Source of the DNA: Bacillota bacterium
Lineage (GTDB): Bacteria > Bacillota > Clostridia > Lachnospirales > Lachnospiraceae
DNA: 64,000 nucleotides
Direction of reading: 5' to 3'
Assembly: GCA_023418475.1 (NCBI GenBank)
Contig: JAEZZO010000070.1
Span: 1 to 64,000, forward strand
Shown here piece by piece: positions 1 to 8,792 of this stretch. The notes beneath the pieces were generated by a model. It was not told the DNA's origin. It did no database searches and saw only the letters and a list, made by a program, of their open reading frames with translations. Numbering within the stretch: the stretch's first letter is position 1; each line of letters opens with the position of its first letter. Both the position numbers and the translations under genes were made by a program.

Positions 1-128
1 CCCTTTAGGGCAAGCCTGAGGAAGTAGTGCGGTTGGCAAATCCCTCAGGGCGCCTTCCGGGCGCAAGCAAGTAAGAGCCCCTTATAGGGGCAGAGCAAAC
101 CACCGGCTAAGCCGGTGGTCATGATTAC
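1..128 (+). mobile_element. 3' end of an IS200/IS605-superfamily-like element with structured omega/re-type RNA
   Basis: All three forward frames are closed by early stops, so this stretch is non-coding. It is packed with hairpins: 15-21 pairs with 43-49, 50-54 with 60-64 around a ttccg loop, 77-81 with 87-91, and a terminal perfect palindrome at 99-107/111-119 with a TAA loop. A terminal subterminal palindrome and a compact GC-rich structured RNA are typical of IS200/IS605-type elements and of the omega/HEARO/reRNA guides of IscB and TnpB. It ends where a nitroreductase reading frame resumes (about 125-132), so it is read as the right boundary of an insertion. The rest of the element is outside the window, so TnpB-type, IscB-type and ORF-less forms cannot be told apart. 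The assignment is by resemblance only. Confidence 0.55.
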
Positions 129-500
129 AGGATACAGCTGGGGTTAAACACTTGTTGGGTAGCCGCCACCTTTAAGAGAGAAAGGTGTAAGGCTGTCATT
201 GGAAATAATGAGGCATTGATATGTGTATTGGCACTAGGATATGGTTCAACACAAGGAGTACCGCATAAATCAAAAACGATGGAGCAGTTATGTAAGGTCG
301 AGAAGGATATGCCAGAGTGGTTTAGAGAAGGAATGAAAGCAGTAATACTTGCACCAACAGCTCAAAATAAGCAGAATTTTTTGATTGTACTAAACGGAGA
401 AAATGTTGACTTTGAAATGAAAGAAAGCAAGTATAGCAAAATTGATTTGGGAATAATCAAATATCATTTTGAAATGGGAGTTGAATTATCTCTATCATAG
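129..500 (+). pseudogene. Nitroreductase-family protein, C-terminal fragment interrupted by the upstream element
   Basis: The open frame runs continuously from about 129 to the stop at 500. It reads LGLNTCWV, then ALGYGSTQGVPHKSK, a block of MPEWF, LAPTAQNKQ, and finally KIDLGIIKYHFEMG. These are the conserved C-terminal blocks of the putative TM-nitroreductase family (FMN-dependent oxidoreductases). The first half of the domain, including the N-terminal flavin-binding part, is missing, and the frame begins directly at the end of the structured element. A TTG at 216 could in principle start a 94-residue peptide but has no good ribosome binding site. I infer a gene split by insertion and no longer functional. 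Confidence 0.75.
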
Positions 501-746
501 TAAAATAAACACCTAGTAGCGAAAAAAACAAATTTTGGTATTATTTAATTGTAGGTCGTGCTATACTATGAATAATGTATATAATATACAATTTGTATTG
601 TGAAGACGTAATTATAGTAAATGGCTTAAGAAACAGGGCATCCATCCATTTCATCATTAGTATTAATTTCTAGATAAAAGTTGAGATGTTTAAATAAAGA
701 TGCTTTGATAAAGCTTTCAATATATTCGGAAGAAATGAGGTGCTGT
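501..746. other. Intergenic region, AT-rich, no gene seen
   Basis: AT-rich spacer between the nitroreductase remnant and the iron-sulfur protein. It contains runs such as tatataatatac but no convincing -35/-10 pair, and no reading frame with a ribosome binding site. Confidence 0.4.
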
Positions 747-1481
747 ATGAATCAGGAGATAGAACAAATGCTATTAGAAAATGGCGCAACAATGGTAGGC
801 TTCGCAAGGATTAAGGAATTGTATGATAATACGGACGTAAATGGTCAAGAAAGAGAAGGCACCGTTACAGAGCCTATAGGCATACCGCAATATCCATATG
901 CAGTATCTATTATTCTTGCTCATCCGAAAGAAGTCATAAGGAATATTAGCTCTGCTCCAACAATGGATTATTTTAATGCATATCATAGGTTAAATGATAA
1001 ACTGGATGAGCTTGCGGTTCTATGTGCGCAGTACATAAAAGAACAAGGCTATCAGGCGTATCCGCAAACAGTTTCGTCTATTCAGGAATATGGTGTATTT
1101 CGGACAGCAATGCCTCATAAGACCGTAGCGGTTCAGGCTGGACTTGGATGGATTGGAAAGAGTGCCTTATTTATTACTGAAAAATATGGTTCCGCAATCC
1201 GTCTGACCTCAGTACTTACCGATGCACCTCTGGAGTATAACAAGCAAATGATTGCATCAAAATGTAGAGGCTGTATGCTATGTACCGATGCATGTCCGGG
1301 CAAAGCAATTTCAGGAAAGCTTTGGAGCCCTGAGCTTGACAGGGATGACTACTTTAATGCACAGGCATGCAGGCAAAAGGCAAGGGAAATTGCTGCAAAA
1401 TCTATTAATAAGCAAATTACATTATGCGGAAAATGCATCGAAATTTGCCCCTACACAAAAAAATACACTCTCGCAACATGA
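747..1481 (+). CDS. Epoxyqueuosine reductase-like double 4Fe-4S cluster protein
   Basis: A 244-residue protein. The ATG at 747 is chosen because gaggtg (736-741) lies just upstream; the longer frame from 681 has no such site. The middle carries PHKTVAVQAGLGWIGKS followed by a region typical of QueG/DUF1730-type proteins. The C-terminal third has two ferredoxin-like cysteine sets: CRGCMLCTDACPG, and a second set in LCGKCIEICPY. QueG proper reduces epoxyqueuosine in tRNA using cobalamin and 4Fe-4S clusters. This protein is shorter than QueG (about 300-380 residues), so it is more safely called a QueG-like iron-sulfur reductase of unknown substrate. It is likely cytoplasmic, with no signal peptide or membrane segment. 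Confidence 0.75.
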   Translation: MNQEIEQMLLENGATMVGFARIKELYDNTDVNGQEREGTVTEPIGIPQYPYAVSIILAHPKEVIRNISSAPTMDYFNAYHRLNDKLDELAVLCAQYIKEQGYQAYPQTVSSIQEYGVFRTAMPHKTVAVQAGLGWIGKSALFITEKYGSAIRLTSVLTDAPLEYNKQMIASKCRGCMLCTDACPGKAISGKLWSPELDRDDYFNAQACRQKAREIAAKSINKQITLCGKCIEICPYTKKYTLAT

Positions 1482-1564
1482 CAAGAAGACAAAAAGGAAA
1501 GCGGTGTTACAATCGGATAAGAGTTTTGGGTGGCACCTATTCACTTAGATGGAGAAGGTATCTT

Positions 1565-1813
1565 ATGAAAAAGAATGGAACTTATTTAGTAGCTCGTGAA
1601 CAGAAGGAAAGTTATAAAGATATTGTTGAAGAGTTACTGCCTGACATTCTAATTGAGGATGATTGTAAAAGTATTGGCGGAGCATGTCAAATGTGCATCA
1701 CGAAGGTTGATCCGATAATAAAAAGCAAAATAGTAGCAATTGCTGTACCGGAGTTCAAGGGGATTGATAGTCTGTCTCTTGACTTAGAAAAACCGAAACT
1801 TTTTCAATCATAA
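1565..1813 (+). CDS. Hypothetical 82-residue protein
   Basis: Starts at the ATG at 1565 with ggagaagg at 1550-1557. The 82-residue product is soluble and mixed-charge, with a cysteine-containing segment (DDCKSIGGACQMC) and a C-terminal stretch of hydrophobic/valine-rich character. I do not recognise the family. It lies 83 bases after the iron-sulfur protein on the same strand and could be cotranscribed. An in-frame extension to 1424 overlaps the previous gene and is not supported by a ribosome binding site. It may be the tail of a larger decayed gene. Confidence 0.4.
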   Translation: MKKNGTYLVAREQKESYKDIVEELLPDILIEDDCKSIGGACQMCITKVDPIIKSKIVAIAVPEFKGIDSLSLDLEKPKLFQS

Positions 1814-1963
1814 AGCCAATTTCTCTTGCGAAAGAGTATCGTGGTAAGAAAATTTCGTACAAACTTATGGTGAAAATTCTTTAACATCTGAAATATAAGA
1901 GGCATAAAAAGACTTCTATGACAGTGTAAATAGACAATGGTGCTTCTGATATATATTAAGAAG

Positions 1964-2108
1964 CTTGTTTTTTATTACATAGGAAAGTTCGTCCTATGTA
2001 ATAAAAACCCTCCGGGAGGATGCGCAGCTTCGCGCGCGGAACAAAAGCTGTGAATTATAGATCTATAATCGCGAGAGTGCGCGAGGCACACTTTTGTTCT
2101 AACAGAAC
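1964..2108. repeat. Nested palindromic intergenic element with terminator-like hairpin
   Basis: A perfect 16-bp inverted repeat (1969-1984 with 1992-2007, loop of 7) reads A-rich on one side and T-rich on the other, so it could terminate transcription from either direction. It is followed by ccctccgggagg (2008-2019), a GC-rich gcgc block, a second inverted pair gaacaaaag/cttttgttc (about 2039-2047 and 2092-2100), and an inner palindrome attatagatctataat. It fills most of the 350-base gap between 1814 and 2171. No protein is encoded. It may be a small non-autonomous repeat or a structured terminator. Confidence 0.5.
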
Positions 2109-2171
2109 TGAAAATAAAGAAGAGTATATTATGATACGTATTTAATATAAGAATAAGATGAGGTGTGTAAA

Positions 2172-2729
2172 ATGAACGTACCAGTTGATATAAGCAATGT
2201 CATCCTTGATTCGGAGCGACTGATTCTTCGGCCGTGGAGAAATGAAGATTTGACTGATTTTTATGAATATGCATCAGTTAATGGGGTAGGGCAGATGGCT
2301 GGATGGAATCCACATAAAACAAAAGAAGATTCACAAATAATTTTAAATAAATTTATAACACTTAAAAAAACATTTGCCCTAGAATTAAAGAAAAACAATA
2401 AAGTAATTGGCTCTATCGGACTTGAAGAAATTGCAATTGACTTAGGAGAACCATATACCAGCTTAAGAGGCAGGGAGATTGGATATGTACTAAGTAAAGA
2501 ATATTGGGGACTAGGTATCATGCCGGAAGCAGTAAGGTGTATTATTGACTATTGCTTTAAAGAATTAAACTGTGAATTTTTGCAGTGCAGCCACGCTTTT
2601 GAAAATCAACAATCCAAAAGAGTGATTGAGAAGGCCGGTTTTCAGTATGTTCAGGATTGTGAACGTATGGGCCAAAATGGAGTTTTACATAAATCAAAAG
2701 TATATATCATACAAAGAGAATGCAAATAA
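2172..2729 (+). CDS. GNAT-family N-acetyltransferase (RimJ/RimL-like)
   Basis: A 185-residue protein. ATG 2172 is preferred over the GTG at 2163 because gaggtg ends 7-8 bases upstream. The layout is typical of RimJ/RimL-type acetyltransferases: an N-terminal SERLILRPWRNEDL strand-helix, then IGSIGLEE, EIGYVLSKEYWGLGIMPEAV (the acetyl-CoA pyrophosphate loop region, G-x-G-x-M), and a C-terminal SKRVIEKAGFQY block. It would transfer acetyl from acetyl-CoA to an amine; the substrate is unknown. It is followed 13 bases later by a P-loop kinase, so the two are probably cotranscribed. Confidence 0.88.
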   Translation: MNVPVDISNVILDSERLILRPWRNEDLTDFYEYASVNGVGQMAGWNPHKTKEDSQIILNKFITLKKTFALELKKNNKVIGSIGLEEIAIDLGEPYTSLRGREIGYVLSKEYWGLGIMPEAVRCIIDYCFKELNCEFLQCSHAFENQQSKRVIEKAGFQYVQDCERMGQNGVLHKSKVYIIQRECK

Positions 2730-2742
2730 AAGGTGGTGACGG

Positions 2743-3246
2743 ATGAAGAAAATAATTATCATTAATGGGCCTATGGGTGTAGGAAAATCTACTGTGGGAA
2801 AGCTTCTTTGTAATAGATTAAATAAATCCGCCTTCCTGGAGGGGGATTGGTGTTTTGACCTGCATCCGTTCATTGCCGATCAAGAAACGAAGAAAATGGC
2901 AGTGGATAACATTATTCATATGATACATAATTATCTGAAGTGCTCCCACTGCGATTATGTTGTATTTAACTGGGTTATTGATAAGCACGAGGTATACCAG
3001 GACATTACAAGTAGATTGATCAGCAATGATGTTGAAATATATGAGATTACATTAACTTGTTCTGAAAAAGCTTTAGCGGATAGATGGTATCAAGATAATT
3101 TATGTGATTGGAGAATAGAGGAATGGCTTAATGTTAGTAAAAAATCATTGAGCTACTTTAATGGATTGGATACAATGAGTATTGATACAAGTGATAATAC
3201 TGCTATAGAGGTTGCAGATGAAATTAAAAGGAAACTAAGATTATGA
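2743..3246 (+). CDS. Small P-loop nucleotide kinase-like protein
   Basis: A 167-residue cytoplasmic protein with Walker A GPMGVGKST at residues 9-17, an early LEGDW motif (acidic residue after the first helix), and a C-terminal lid-like region with RW and DWRIEEW. This matches the AAA/shikimate-kinase-like group of small kinases that phosphorylate metabolites, nucleosides or antibiotics. The substrate cannot be told. The ATG at 2743 has aaaggtggtgac upstream. It probably forms a two-gene unit with the acetyltransferase before it. Confidence 0.75.
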   Translation: MKKIIIINGPMGVGKSTVGKLLCNRLNKSAFLEGDWCFDLHPFIADQETKKMAVDNIIHMIHNYLKCSHCDYVVFNWVIDKHEVYQDITSRLISNDVEIYEITLTCSEKALADRWYQDNLCDWRIEEWLNVSKKSLSYFNGLDTMSIDTSDNTAIEVADEIKRKLRL

Positions 3247-3298
3247 ACTGTTCACACAGACTTGGGATGCGTAAGACAGCGCAGAAATGAGGTAAAAT

Positions 3299-3484
3299 AT
3301 GAAGCATATAATGATTGGAGTAATAATTCTGGTATTCGGATATATTATATTGGCCGTATGTTTGAATGTATGCAATTCAGGAAGTAACAGTGATATTGTA
3401 TTCTCGTTATTATATCTTTCGGCCGTTATCGGAGGCTCTGCGTCCATCTTACTCGATCAGATCGATAAAAGAAATAAGAAGTAA
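3299..3484 (+). CDS. Small membrane protein
   Basis: A 61-residue protein with two predicted hydrophobic segments (about residues 5-22 and 33-51), a polar loop of CNSGSNSD between them, and a basic C-terminus (DKRNKK). The ATG at 3299 has gaggt about 7 bases upstream. It looks like one of the many two-helix small membrane proteins of Firmicutes. I see no function. Confidence 0.5.
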   Translation: MKHIMIGVIILVFGYIILAVCLNVCNSGSNSDIVFSLLYLSAVIGGSASILLDQIDKRNKK

Positions 3485-3532
3485 TAATCGCTCCAATCAT
3501 CGTAGATCCTATGAAACCCTTTGCAGTAATAA

Positions 3533-3716
3533 TTCCGGATTATGTAAAGCTGTGTGGAATGATTGCGGACAAGGAGATACCGGAGAAGAGCAGAATTATT
3601 ACAAGTGATGATGTATTTGACTATATGCTGAATATCCGTAAACTGAATGAAGGCATTGACCAGAAGAGAGTGGCTCTGCTTCGGAAGCGTTTACCGGCTG
3701 CATAGCTGGGAATATG
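3533..3716 (+). pseudogene. Decayed fragment of the AAA ATPase gene, with internal deletion
   Basis: Bases 3533-3670 align without gaps to 8126-8263 of the intact AAA ATPase gene, with only a few substitutions. At 3671 the match jumps to 8813 and continues through the terminator stem and the TTACCG...GCATAGC motif to about 3716. The 549 bases 8264-8812 are absent, and the junction lies on the five-base repeat gagag present at both ends. Walker A and Walker B are both missing, so it cannot be functional. The homology begins abruptly at 3533, so the 5' end is lost too. Confidence 0.85.
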
Positions 3717-3777
3717 ACAACTTTTTGTTTGACCAGTTGATATCTATCATTTACAATATATTTGAGGTGATATTAAA

Positions 3778-4629
3778 ATGCAATTTGGCATCCAACTAAG
3801 GGATATTAATGTTGTTGTTAAGCTTGAGAATTGCTCAATGAAAATTATAGGGGGTAATTGGGGAGTTTTTTATCATTCCTTCACAAAGCATATGCATAGT
3901 TATTATGAACTTCATTATGTATCTGGAGGACAGGGTGCTCTGGTTACAGATGAGTTGGAAATGCCATTATGTAAGGGGTGTTTTTATCTGCTGCCTCCAA
4001 GAACCAACCACGAGCAATGGAGTAACCCCAAGGATCATCTGGAAGAATATCATCTTGCCTTTGAGCTGGTATCGAAATCAGAGAATGATTCAATCTGGTC
4101 TGGACTCTTATCAAAGGGGTATTATGCATCAAACAACAGTGAGCTTGATGCTTTCTTTTGTAATATAGCCAGAGAATCTACTCAAATGAAATATGGTTAC
4201 TCAGAGGCTATTATACAGAACATACAGTCGATTTTTATTGCACTTGTAAGGTCAATGGAAAATTTGAAGCAAATGATTACTACTCCTTGTAACAACTTGG
4301 ATGACATGCGCATCATGCTCATCGATGAAGCTTTTCTCTTTAATTATAAGTCCGTTACTCTGACTTTGTTAAGTGAACAGTTAAAGCTTAGCACAAGGCA
4401 AACGCAGAGATTTATTAATGCTAAGTATGGAGTGTCTTTTTCTACACTTAAATTTCAATCACGACTTAGTCATGCCGCAATGCTGTTATCTACCACGGAT
4501 ATTTCTATGGAAGAAATATGTTTTCAGGTAGGGTATAAGAACTATTCATTTTTCAGCAGAACATTTAAAGAACATTACAATATGACTCCGGCCAAATTTC
4601 GGAAAGCACATTTTCCGGGGATTATGTGA
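3778..4629 (+). CDS. AraC-family transcriptional regulator with cupin sensor domain
   Basis: A 283-residue protein. The N-terminal half (residues about 25-110) has the HSYYELHYVSGG and PPRTNHEQW pattern of an AraC-type cupin that binds sugars or related ligands. The last 100 residues hold two helix-turn-helix motifs, ending in SMEEICFQVGYKNYSFFSRTFKEHYNMTPAKFRK, here split into its known parts ICFQVGY and FSRTFKEHYNMTP. The start at 3778 has ttgaggtgat upstream. It lies just before the GH95-like gene, and the two are separated by an inverted-repeat element. It is the natural candidate regulator of that glycosidase. Confidence 0.92.
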   Translation: MQFGIQLRDINVVVKLENCSMKIIGGNWGVFYHSFTKHMHSYYELHYVSGGQGALVTDELEMPLCKGCFYLLPPRTNHEQWSNPKDHLEEYHLAFELVSKSENDSIWSGLLSKGYYASNNSELDAFFCNIARESTQMKYGYSEAIIQNIQSIFIALVRSMENLKQMITTPCNNLDDMRIMLIDEAFLFNYKSVTLTLLSEQLKLSTRQTQRFINAKYGVSFSTLKFQSRLSHAAMLLSTTDISMEEICFQVGYKNYSFFSRTFKEHYNMTPAKFRKAHFPGIM

Positions 4630-4818
4630 AAATATAAAAGGGAATTTAACGGAAAGGTGTTGAAATTTTCTCATGTGAGCTGAGTCGGAATACCTTAGCA
4701 GATAAGAGCAGGTGACAGTTTTTTCTATTAGCTGTTTTAGCACTTAATACGACATTTTTCTTTTCAGCAAGTCGTTTGACGCTATGGCATATATAAACAT
4801 AGCGTTTTATAATATATT

Positions 4819-4919
4819 ATGATTTAAGTGTCAAAAGTCAGCAGAAACTATATTAATTGAATATATATGCAGCCGTATACAATTCAATAACGAAATCAGA
4901 CTTTTGACACTCAAATCAT
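4819..4919. promoter_or_regulatory. CTTTTGAC inverted-repeat element, complete copy upstream of the GH95-like gene
   Basis: Two 21-base arms (4819-4839 and 4899-4919) are complementary except for one mismatch and enclose a 59-base loop containing atgcag. The right arm ends 39 bases before the GH95-like ATG. The core gacttttgaca recurs upstream of other operons in this window. It could be an operator, an RNA leader structure or a small dispersed repeat. Confidence 0.6.
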
Positions 4920-4958
4920 ATATGATATTAAAATAAGTTGAAAAGGAAAGGATTAAAT

Positions 4959-7577
4959 ATGTCAAAACAATATTATACTAAAATAGCTTCAAACACATTT
5001 ACAGCTATTAAACCTTATCAACAGTTTGCCAAAATAGATCCGGATTGGCGAGACGGAATGATATCGGGTAATGGCGAACATGGCGTAGTCTGCTCAGGCG
5101 CTCCTTATTCAGATGTACTTATTTATCAGAATATGTATTTTATAATTCCATCAAAACAACCACGCATTGTTCCTGCGGAGGTAACAAAAGAGCTTCATGA
5201 AGCGAGGCAGGCTGTAATAAATTTTGATGACACCTGGAATGTTCATGACAGAAAACGGACTTATCTATATAGCTTCCATCCAGGTCATCAAATCAGATTG
5301 GATATTCCTGAAGAGAAAATATTGAATTATTCCCGTGAGACTGACTATGAGACCGCTGAAATTAATGTGAAATATACAGATAAGAACGGAACCTGGACAA
5401 GAAGCACCTTTACTTCCAGGGAGGATAATGTGACTATAACAAAAATAACAAAATCCGATACAGAAGTAAAAATTACTATAAATATTTCAATTGACGATGC
5501 CTCCTCTTTAAAAAATTTCAATCATAGTGTCTTTGGAGGTAAAGAAAATCATCCTGAAAAAGACATGCAGTATAAAAAGCTTGTTGATGAAAGCTGTTCC
5601 GTTATCGGTATGGTAGCACATTACCCATGCTATGAAGGCAGTGAATTATCAGAGGGTGGTTATGCAGGTGTTACCAGAGTTATCTGTGTTGGCGGAGAAA
5701 AAAAGAGGATAGATGGACCTGACACGAAAGAAGGCATTAATGTAGGAAACACTAAAAACCCGGTGATCAGTATCACGGATGCAGATGAGGTATATTTAAT
5801 TACAAAGACCGCACGTACCCATCATATGGGAAAATTAAGTGAATTTGCTGCCATGACAGAATATGAGATTATCAAGGTATTACAATCCGATACGAAGAAG
5901 GTTGCTGTAAAATACCTGGGGGAGAGTGGCAGATTTTCATATGCAAAAGCACTTGCGCCCCATGCTGAAAAGCATTCTGCGATGTATCATGCGGTATCCT
6001 TCTGCCTTGGCTCCGAGGAATATAAAGATGATTTTAACGAAGAACTATTAAAAAGGCAAAAGAATAGCAAAGACTTACTGGATGCTCTTGTAGAAAGAGC
6101 TTATAACCAAGGAAGATATGCCATGATATGCTGCTCCGGCTTTTCAGCTCCAAGACTTTGCGGACTTTGGACAGGGGAATGGAATCCAGGCTGGAACGGT
6201 GCCTACACCATGGATGCCAATGTGAATATTCAGGTATCTGGGATGAACACAGGCCATATATATGATGCAGCAGTCGGATATATCTATTTCATACTGAGGC
6301 AACAAAGTGATTGGGAAGAGAATGCAGCCATGGTTTATGGAATGAAGGATGCTATTTTAGTTCCTGTCAATACAGATGGTGATAGAGCGGTTATGGTTGA
6401 ATACGATCAATATTATCCATTTCAATATTGGAACGCCGGTGCCAGCTGGATGTTATTACCAATTTATGAATTTTGGCAATGCTATGGAAATCAGAAAATA
6501 CCTGTAAACGACAAGATTAGCCATATTTATAATCAGGAAATGCTTGATTTGTTAAAGGATGTATTATATCCCCTTGCAAGAAAGCAGGCAAATTATTGGG
6601 AACAACTCTGTACACCGGAATACTATACAGACAGAAGTGGAAAAGCTTGTTATTCTAAGGGAAAGGTTGAATTATCAGAAGGAGAGAAATATATAATTCT
6701 ACCATCCTATTCTCCCGAGAATAAACCAAATGGTTATGGCAGTACAATAACAGCTAATGCAGCTATGGACATCTCTGCTGCCAGAGATGGACTTAAAATG
6801 ATCATTGAATTGGAGAAAACTTTAGCATACAAGGATTATGAGAAAGCGGTGGAAAAGTGGGAAAATCTGATGGAGAGACTCCCTGAGTATAAATATGACG
6901 AGAGTGGTGCACTTTGCGAATGGGCAATGCAGGAATATGAAGAAAATAATGAACACCGCCATATCAGCCATTTGTATTGCGCATGGCCTGCCTATGAAGC
7001 ACAAAATGATGATAAGCTAACGACTGCCTGCAATATAGCCATTGCCAACAGAAACCGGGAAAATGTAGGAAAGGATGATACCGCCTCCCATGGTTGGGTT
7101 CATAAGGCGTTGGTTGCTGCCAGGCTAAAAAACGGGGAGTCGGCATATAAGTTACTTTACACCCTAATGTCCAGTGATATTTATTTTACATCATTAATGA
7201 CAGATCACAATACGGATAGGAGTATCGGGGTATACTGCACAGATACATCCTTTGGAACAGTTGGCATAATTAATGAAATGCTTCTATATTCTAATACCGG
7301 TGAGATTGAACTCCTCCCTGCCTTGCCGACACAATGGAAAAAAGGTTTTATCAACGGATTAATAACTAGAACAAATGCACAAATTACGAAGCTTGAATGG
7401 GACTCGGAAAAGGGAGAAGCAGAATGTACCATATACTCAAATATCAATCAGAAGATAAAAATCGGCTGTCGGGCATGGAATGGCTTAATACGAACAGCAG
7501 AGGGAAAAGTATATAGCAATGGCGATGGAATAGAACTGGAAAAGGATGAAGAAATAATAATTTATTTTATGAGGTGA
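4959..7577 (+). CDS. GH95-like glycoside hydrolase (alpha-L-fucosidase/galactosidase family)
   Basis: An 872-residue protein with no signal peptide, so probably cytoplasmic. ATG 4959 follows aaaaggaaagga; an upstream TTG at 4938 is less likely. The N-terminal ISGNGEHGVVCSG matches the GH95 PxGNGxLGAxxxG signature. The (alpha/alpha)6 core has N421 and N423 (MDANVNIQ), corresponding by motif to the catalytic asparagines, and E654 in CEWAMQEYEE as the candidate general acid. It then has HRHISHLY, D762 in TDTSFG (usually DGNFG), and the conserved GEIELLPALPTQW near the C-terminus. The family cleaves alpha-1,2-fucose or related alpha-L-galactosides. The DGNFG change and overall divergence leave the exact sugar open. 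It stands alone behind the AraC gene. Confidence 0.75.
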   Translation: MSKQYYTKIASNTFTAIKPYQQFAKIDPDWRDGMISGNGEHGVVCSGAPYSDVLIYQNMYFIIPSKQPRIVPAEVTKELHEARQAVINFDDTWNVHDRKRTYLYSFHPGHQIRLDIPEEKILNYSRETDYETAEINVKYTDKNGTWTRSTFTSREDNVTITKITKSDTEVKITINISIDDASSLKNFNHSVFGGKENHPEKDMQYKKLVDESCSVIGMVAHYPCYEGSELSEGGYAGVTRVICVGGEKKRIDGPDTKEGINVGNTKNPVISITDADEVYLITKTARTHHMGKLSEFAAMTEYEIIKVLQSDTKKVAVKYLGESGRFSYAKALAPHAEKHSAMYHAVSFCLGSEEYKDDFNEELLKRQKNSKDLLDALVERAYNQGRYAMICCSGFSAPRLCGLWTGEWNPGWNGAYTMDANVNIQVSGMNTGHIYDAAVGYIYFILRQQSDWEENAAMVYGMKDAILVPVNTDGDRAVMVEYDQYYPFQYWNAGASWMLLPIYEFWQCYGNQKIPVNDKISHIYNQEMLDLLKDVLYPLARKQANYWEQLCTPEYYTDRSGKACYSKGKVELSEGEKYIILPSYSPENKPNGYGSTITANAAMDISAARDGLKMIIELEKTLAYKDYEKAVEKWENLMERLPEYKYDESGALCEWAMQEYEENNEHRHISHLYCAWPAYEAQNDDKLTTACNIAIANRNRENVGKDDTASHGWVHKALVAARLKNGESAYKLLYTLMSSDIYFTSLMTDHNTDRSIGVYCTDTSFGTVGIINEMLLYSNTGEIELLPALPTQWKKGFINGLITRTNAQITKLEWDSEKGEAECTIYSNINQKIKIGCRAWNGLIRTAEGKVYSNGDGIELEKDEEIIIYFMR

Positions 7578-7872
7578 TTATAAAATTCCAGAAAAATAAA
7601 GTGGAAATTTGCACTTGCACTATAAATACCAATAACTGGGTTGACCTGTACTATTCTGTAATAAATCCGTAGCTAGAGGCATTCTGCTCGGAGGGCATTC
7701 CATTTTCAGGAAATAGTATCATATTAGCAATAATAGCCCCGCTTTTGCATAAGTTGTTAGGCTATGAGAACAAATATTAACGTAACAGCTTTGAGGTATG
7801 TTTATACATATGGGCTGAAAAATATGAATCGGATAATCAAGGGTCGATGGTTAAACAATTCGGGAGAACAGT
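7578..7872 (+). other. Intergenic region, possible decayed coding sequence
   Basis: No intact gene. One forward frame reads as plausible protein over about 80 codons (IILAIIAPLLHKLLGYENKY, then FEVCLYIWAEKYES) but is broken by two stops. It could be the remnant of a small gene. I do not recognise the family. Confidence 0.3.
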
Positions 7873-8730
7873 ATGATTTACTTAAGAAGCTTTACTTTTC
7901 CGAATGCGGAAGAGGAATTTGATTTTTTTATGGAGATAAAGAGAACCTGTTATGATTCTTATTATCCATTTAAGATATTATCAAAAAATGATCTAGACAG
8001 GCTGGATTTTGATACGGTGACTATATTGTATGGAGGAAACGGATCAGGAAAATCTACAGCACTCAATGTGATTGCAGAAAAAGCTGGTATCCGAAGGGAT
8101 TGTATTTATAACAAATCAAATTTCTTTCCGGATTATGTAAAGCTGTGTGGAATGAATGCGGACGAGGAGATACCGGAGAAGAGCAGAATTATTACAAGTG
8201 ATGATGTATTTGACTATATGCTGAATATCCGTAACCTGAATGAAGGCATTGACCAGAAGAGAGAAGAGCTGTTTGAGGAATACCTGGAGGTAAAATGCTC
8301 GCAATTTCAGATGAAATCTTTGTCGGATTTTGAGCAGCTGAAAAGAGTGAATAATTCCAGAAGAAAAACACAATCACGTTTTGTCAGGGAAGAATTGATG
8401 GACAATGTAAGAGAATACTCAAACGGCGAAAGTGCATTTCGATATTTTACAGAGAAAATTGAAGAAAATGGAATTTATTTATTGGACGAGCCTGAGAATA
8501 GCCTGTCTCCAAAGCGGCAGATGGAATTACTTGATTTCCTGGAGGAGTCGGCAAGGTTTTTTGGATGCCAATTTATCATATCAACCCATTCTCCGTTTCT
8601 TCTTTCTATGAAAGGAGCTAGAATTTATAATCTCGATCAAAATCCTGCGAAGATAGAACAATGGACGAATTTGGAGAATGTACGTGCATATTATGATTTT
8701 TTTCAAATGCATGGTAAAGAATTTTGCTAG
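7873..8730 (+). CDS. AAA-family ATPase (OLD/RecF-like small ATPase)
   Basis: A 285-residue protein with Walker A GGNGSGKST at residues 54-62 and a hydrophobic Walker B YLLDEPENSLS around residue 200, followed by QFIISTHSPFLLS. That arrangement is typical of the AAA_21/AAA_15 ATPases related to RecF and OLD proteins. A signature-like SNGESAF precedes Walker B. Such proteins often act in DNA repair, phage defence or toxin-antitoxin-like pairs, but no nuclease partner is adjacent, so the role is unknown. The start ATG 7873 has cgggagaaca upstream. A truncated copy lies at 3533-3716. Confidence 0.8.
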   Translation: MIYLRSFTFPNAEEEFDFFMEIKRTCYDSYYPFKILSKNDLDRLDFDTVTILYGGNGSGKSTALNVIAEKAGIRRDCIYNKSNFFPDYVKLCGMNADEEIPEKSRIITSDDVFDYMLNIRNLNEGIDQKREELFEEYLEVKCSQFQMKSLSDFEQLKRVNNSRRKTQSRFVREELMDNVREYSNGESAFRYFTEKIEENGIYLLDEPENSLSPKRQMELLDFLEESARFFGCQFIISTHSPFLLSMKGARIYNLDQNPAKIEQWTNLENVRAYYDFFQMHGKEFC

Positions 8731-8792
8731 AATATGCTACGTAATATGCTAGCGAAAGCGTTTCCGATCCAGGAACAGATATCGGAAGAATA

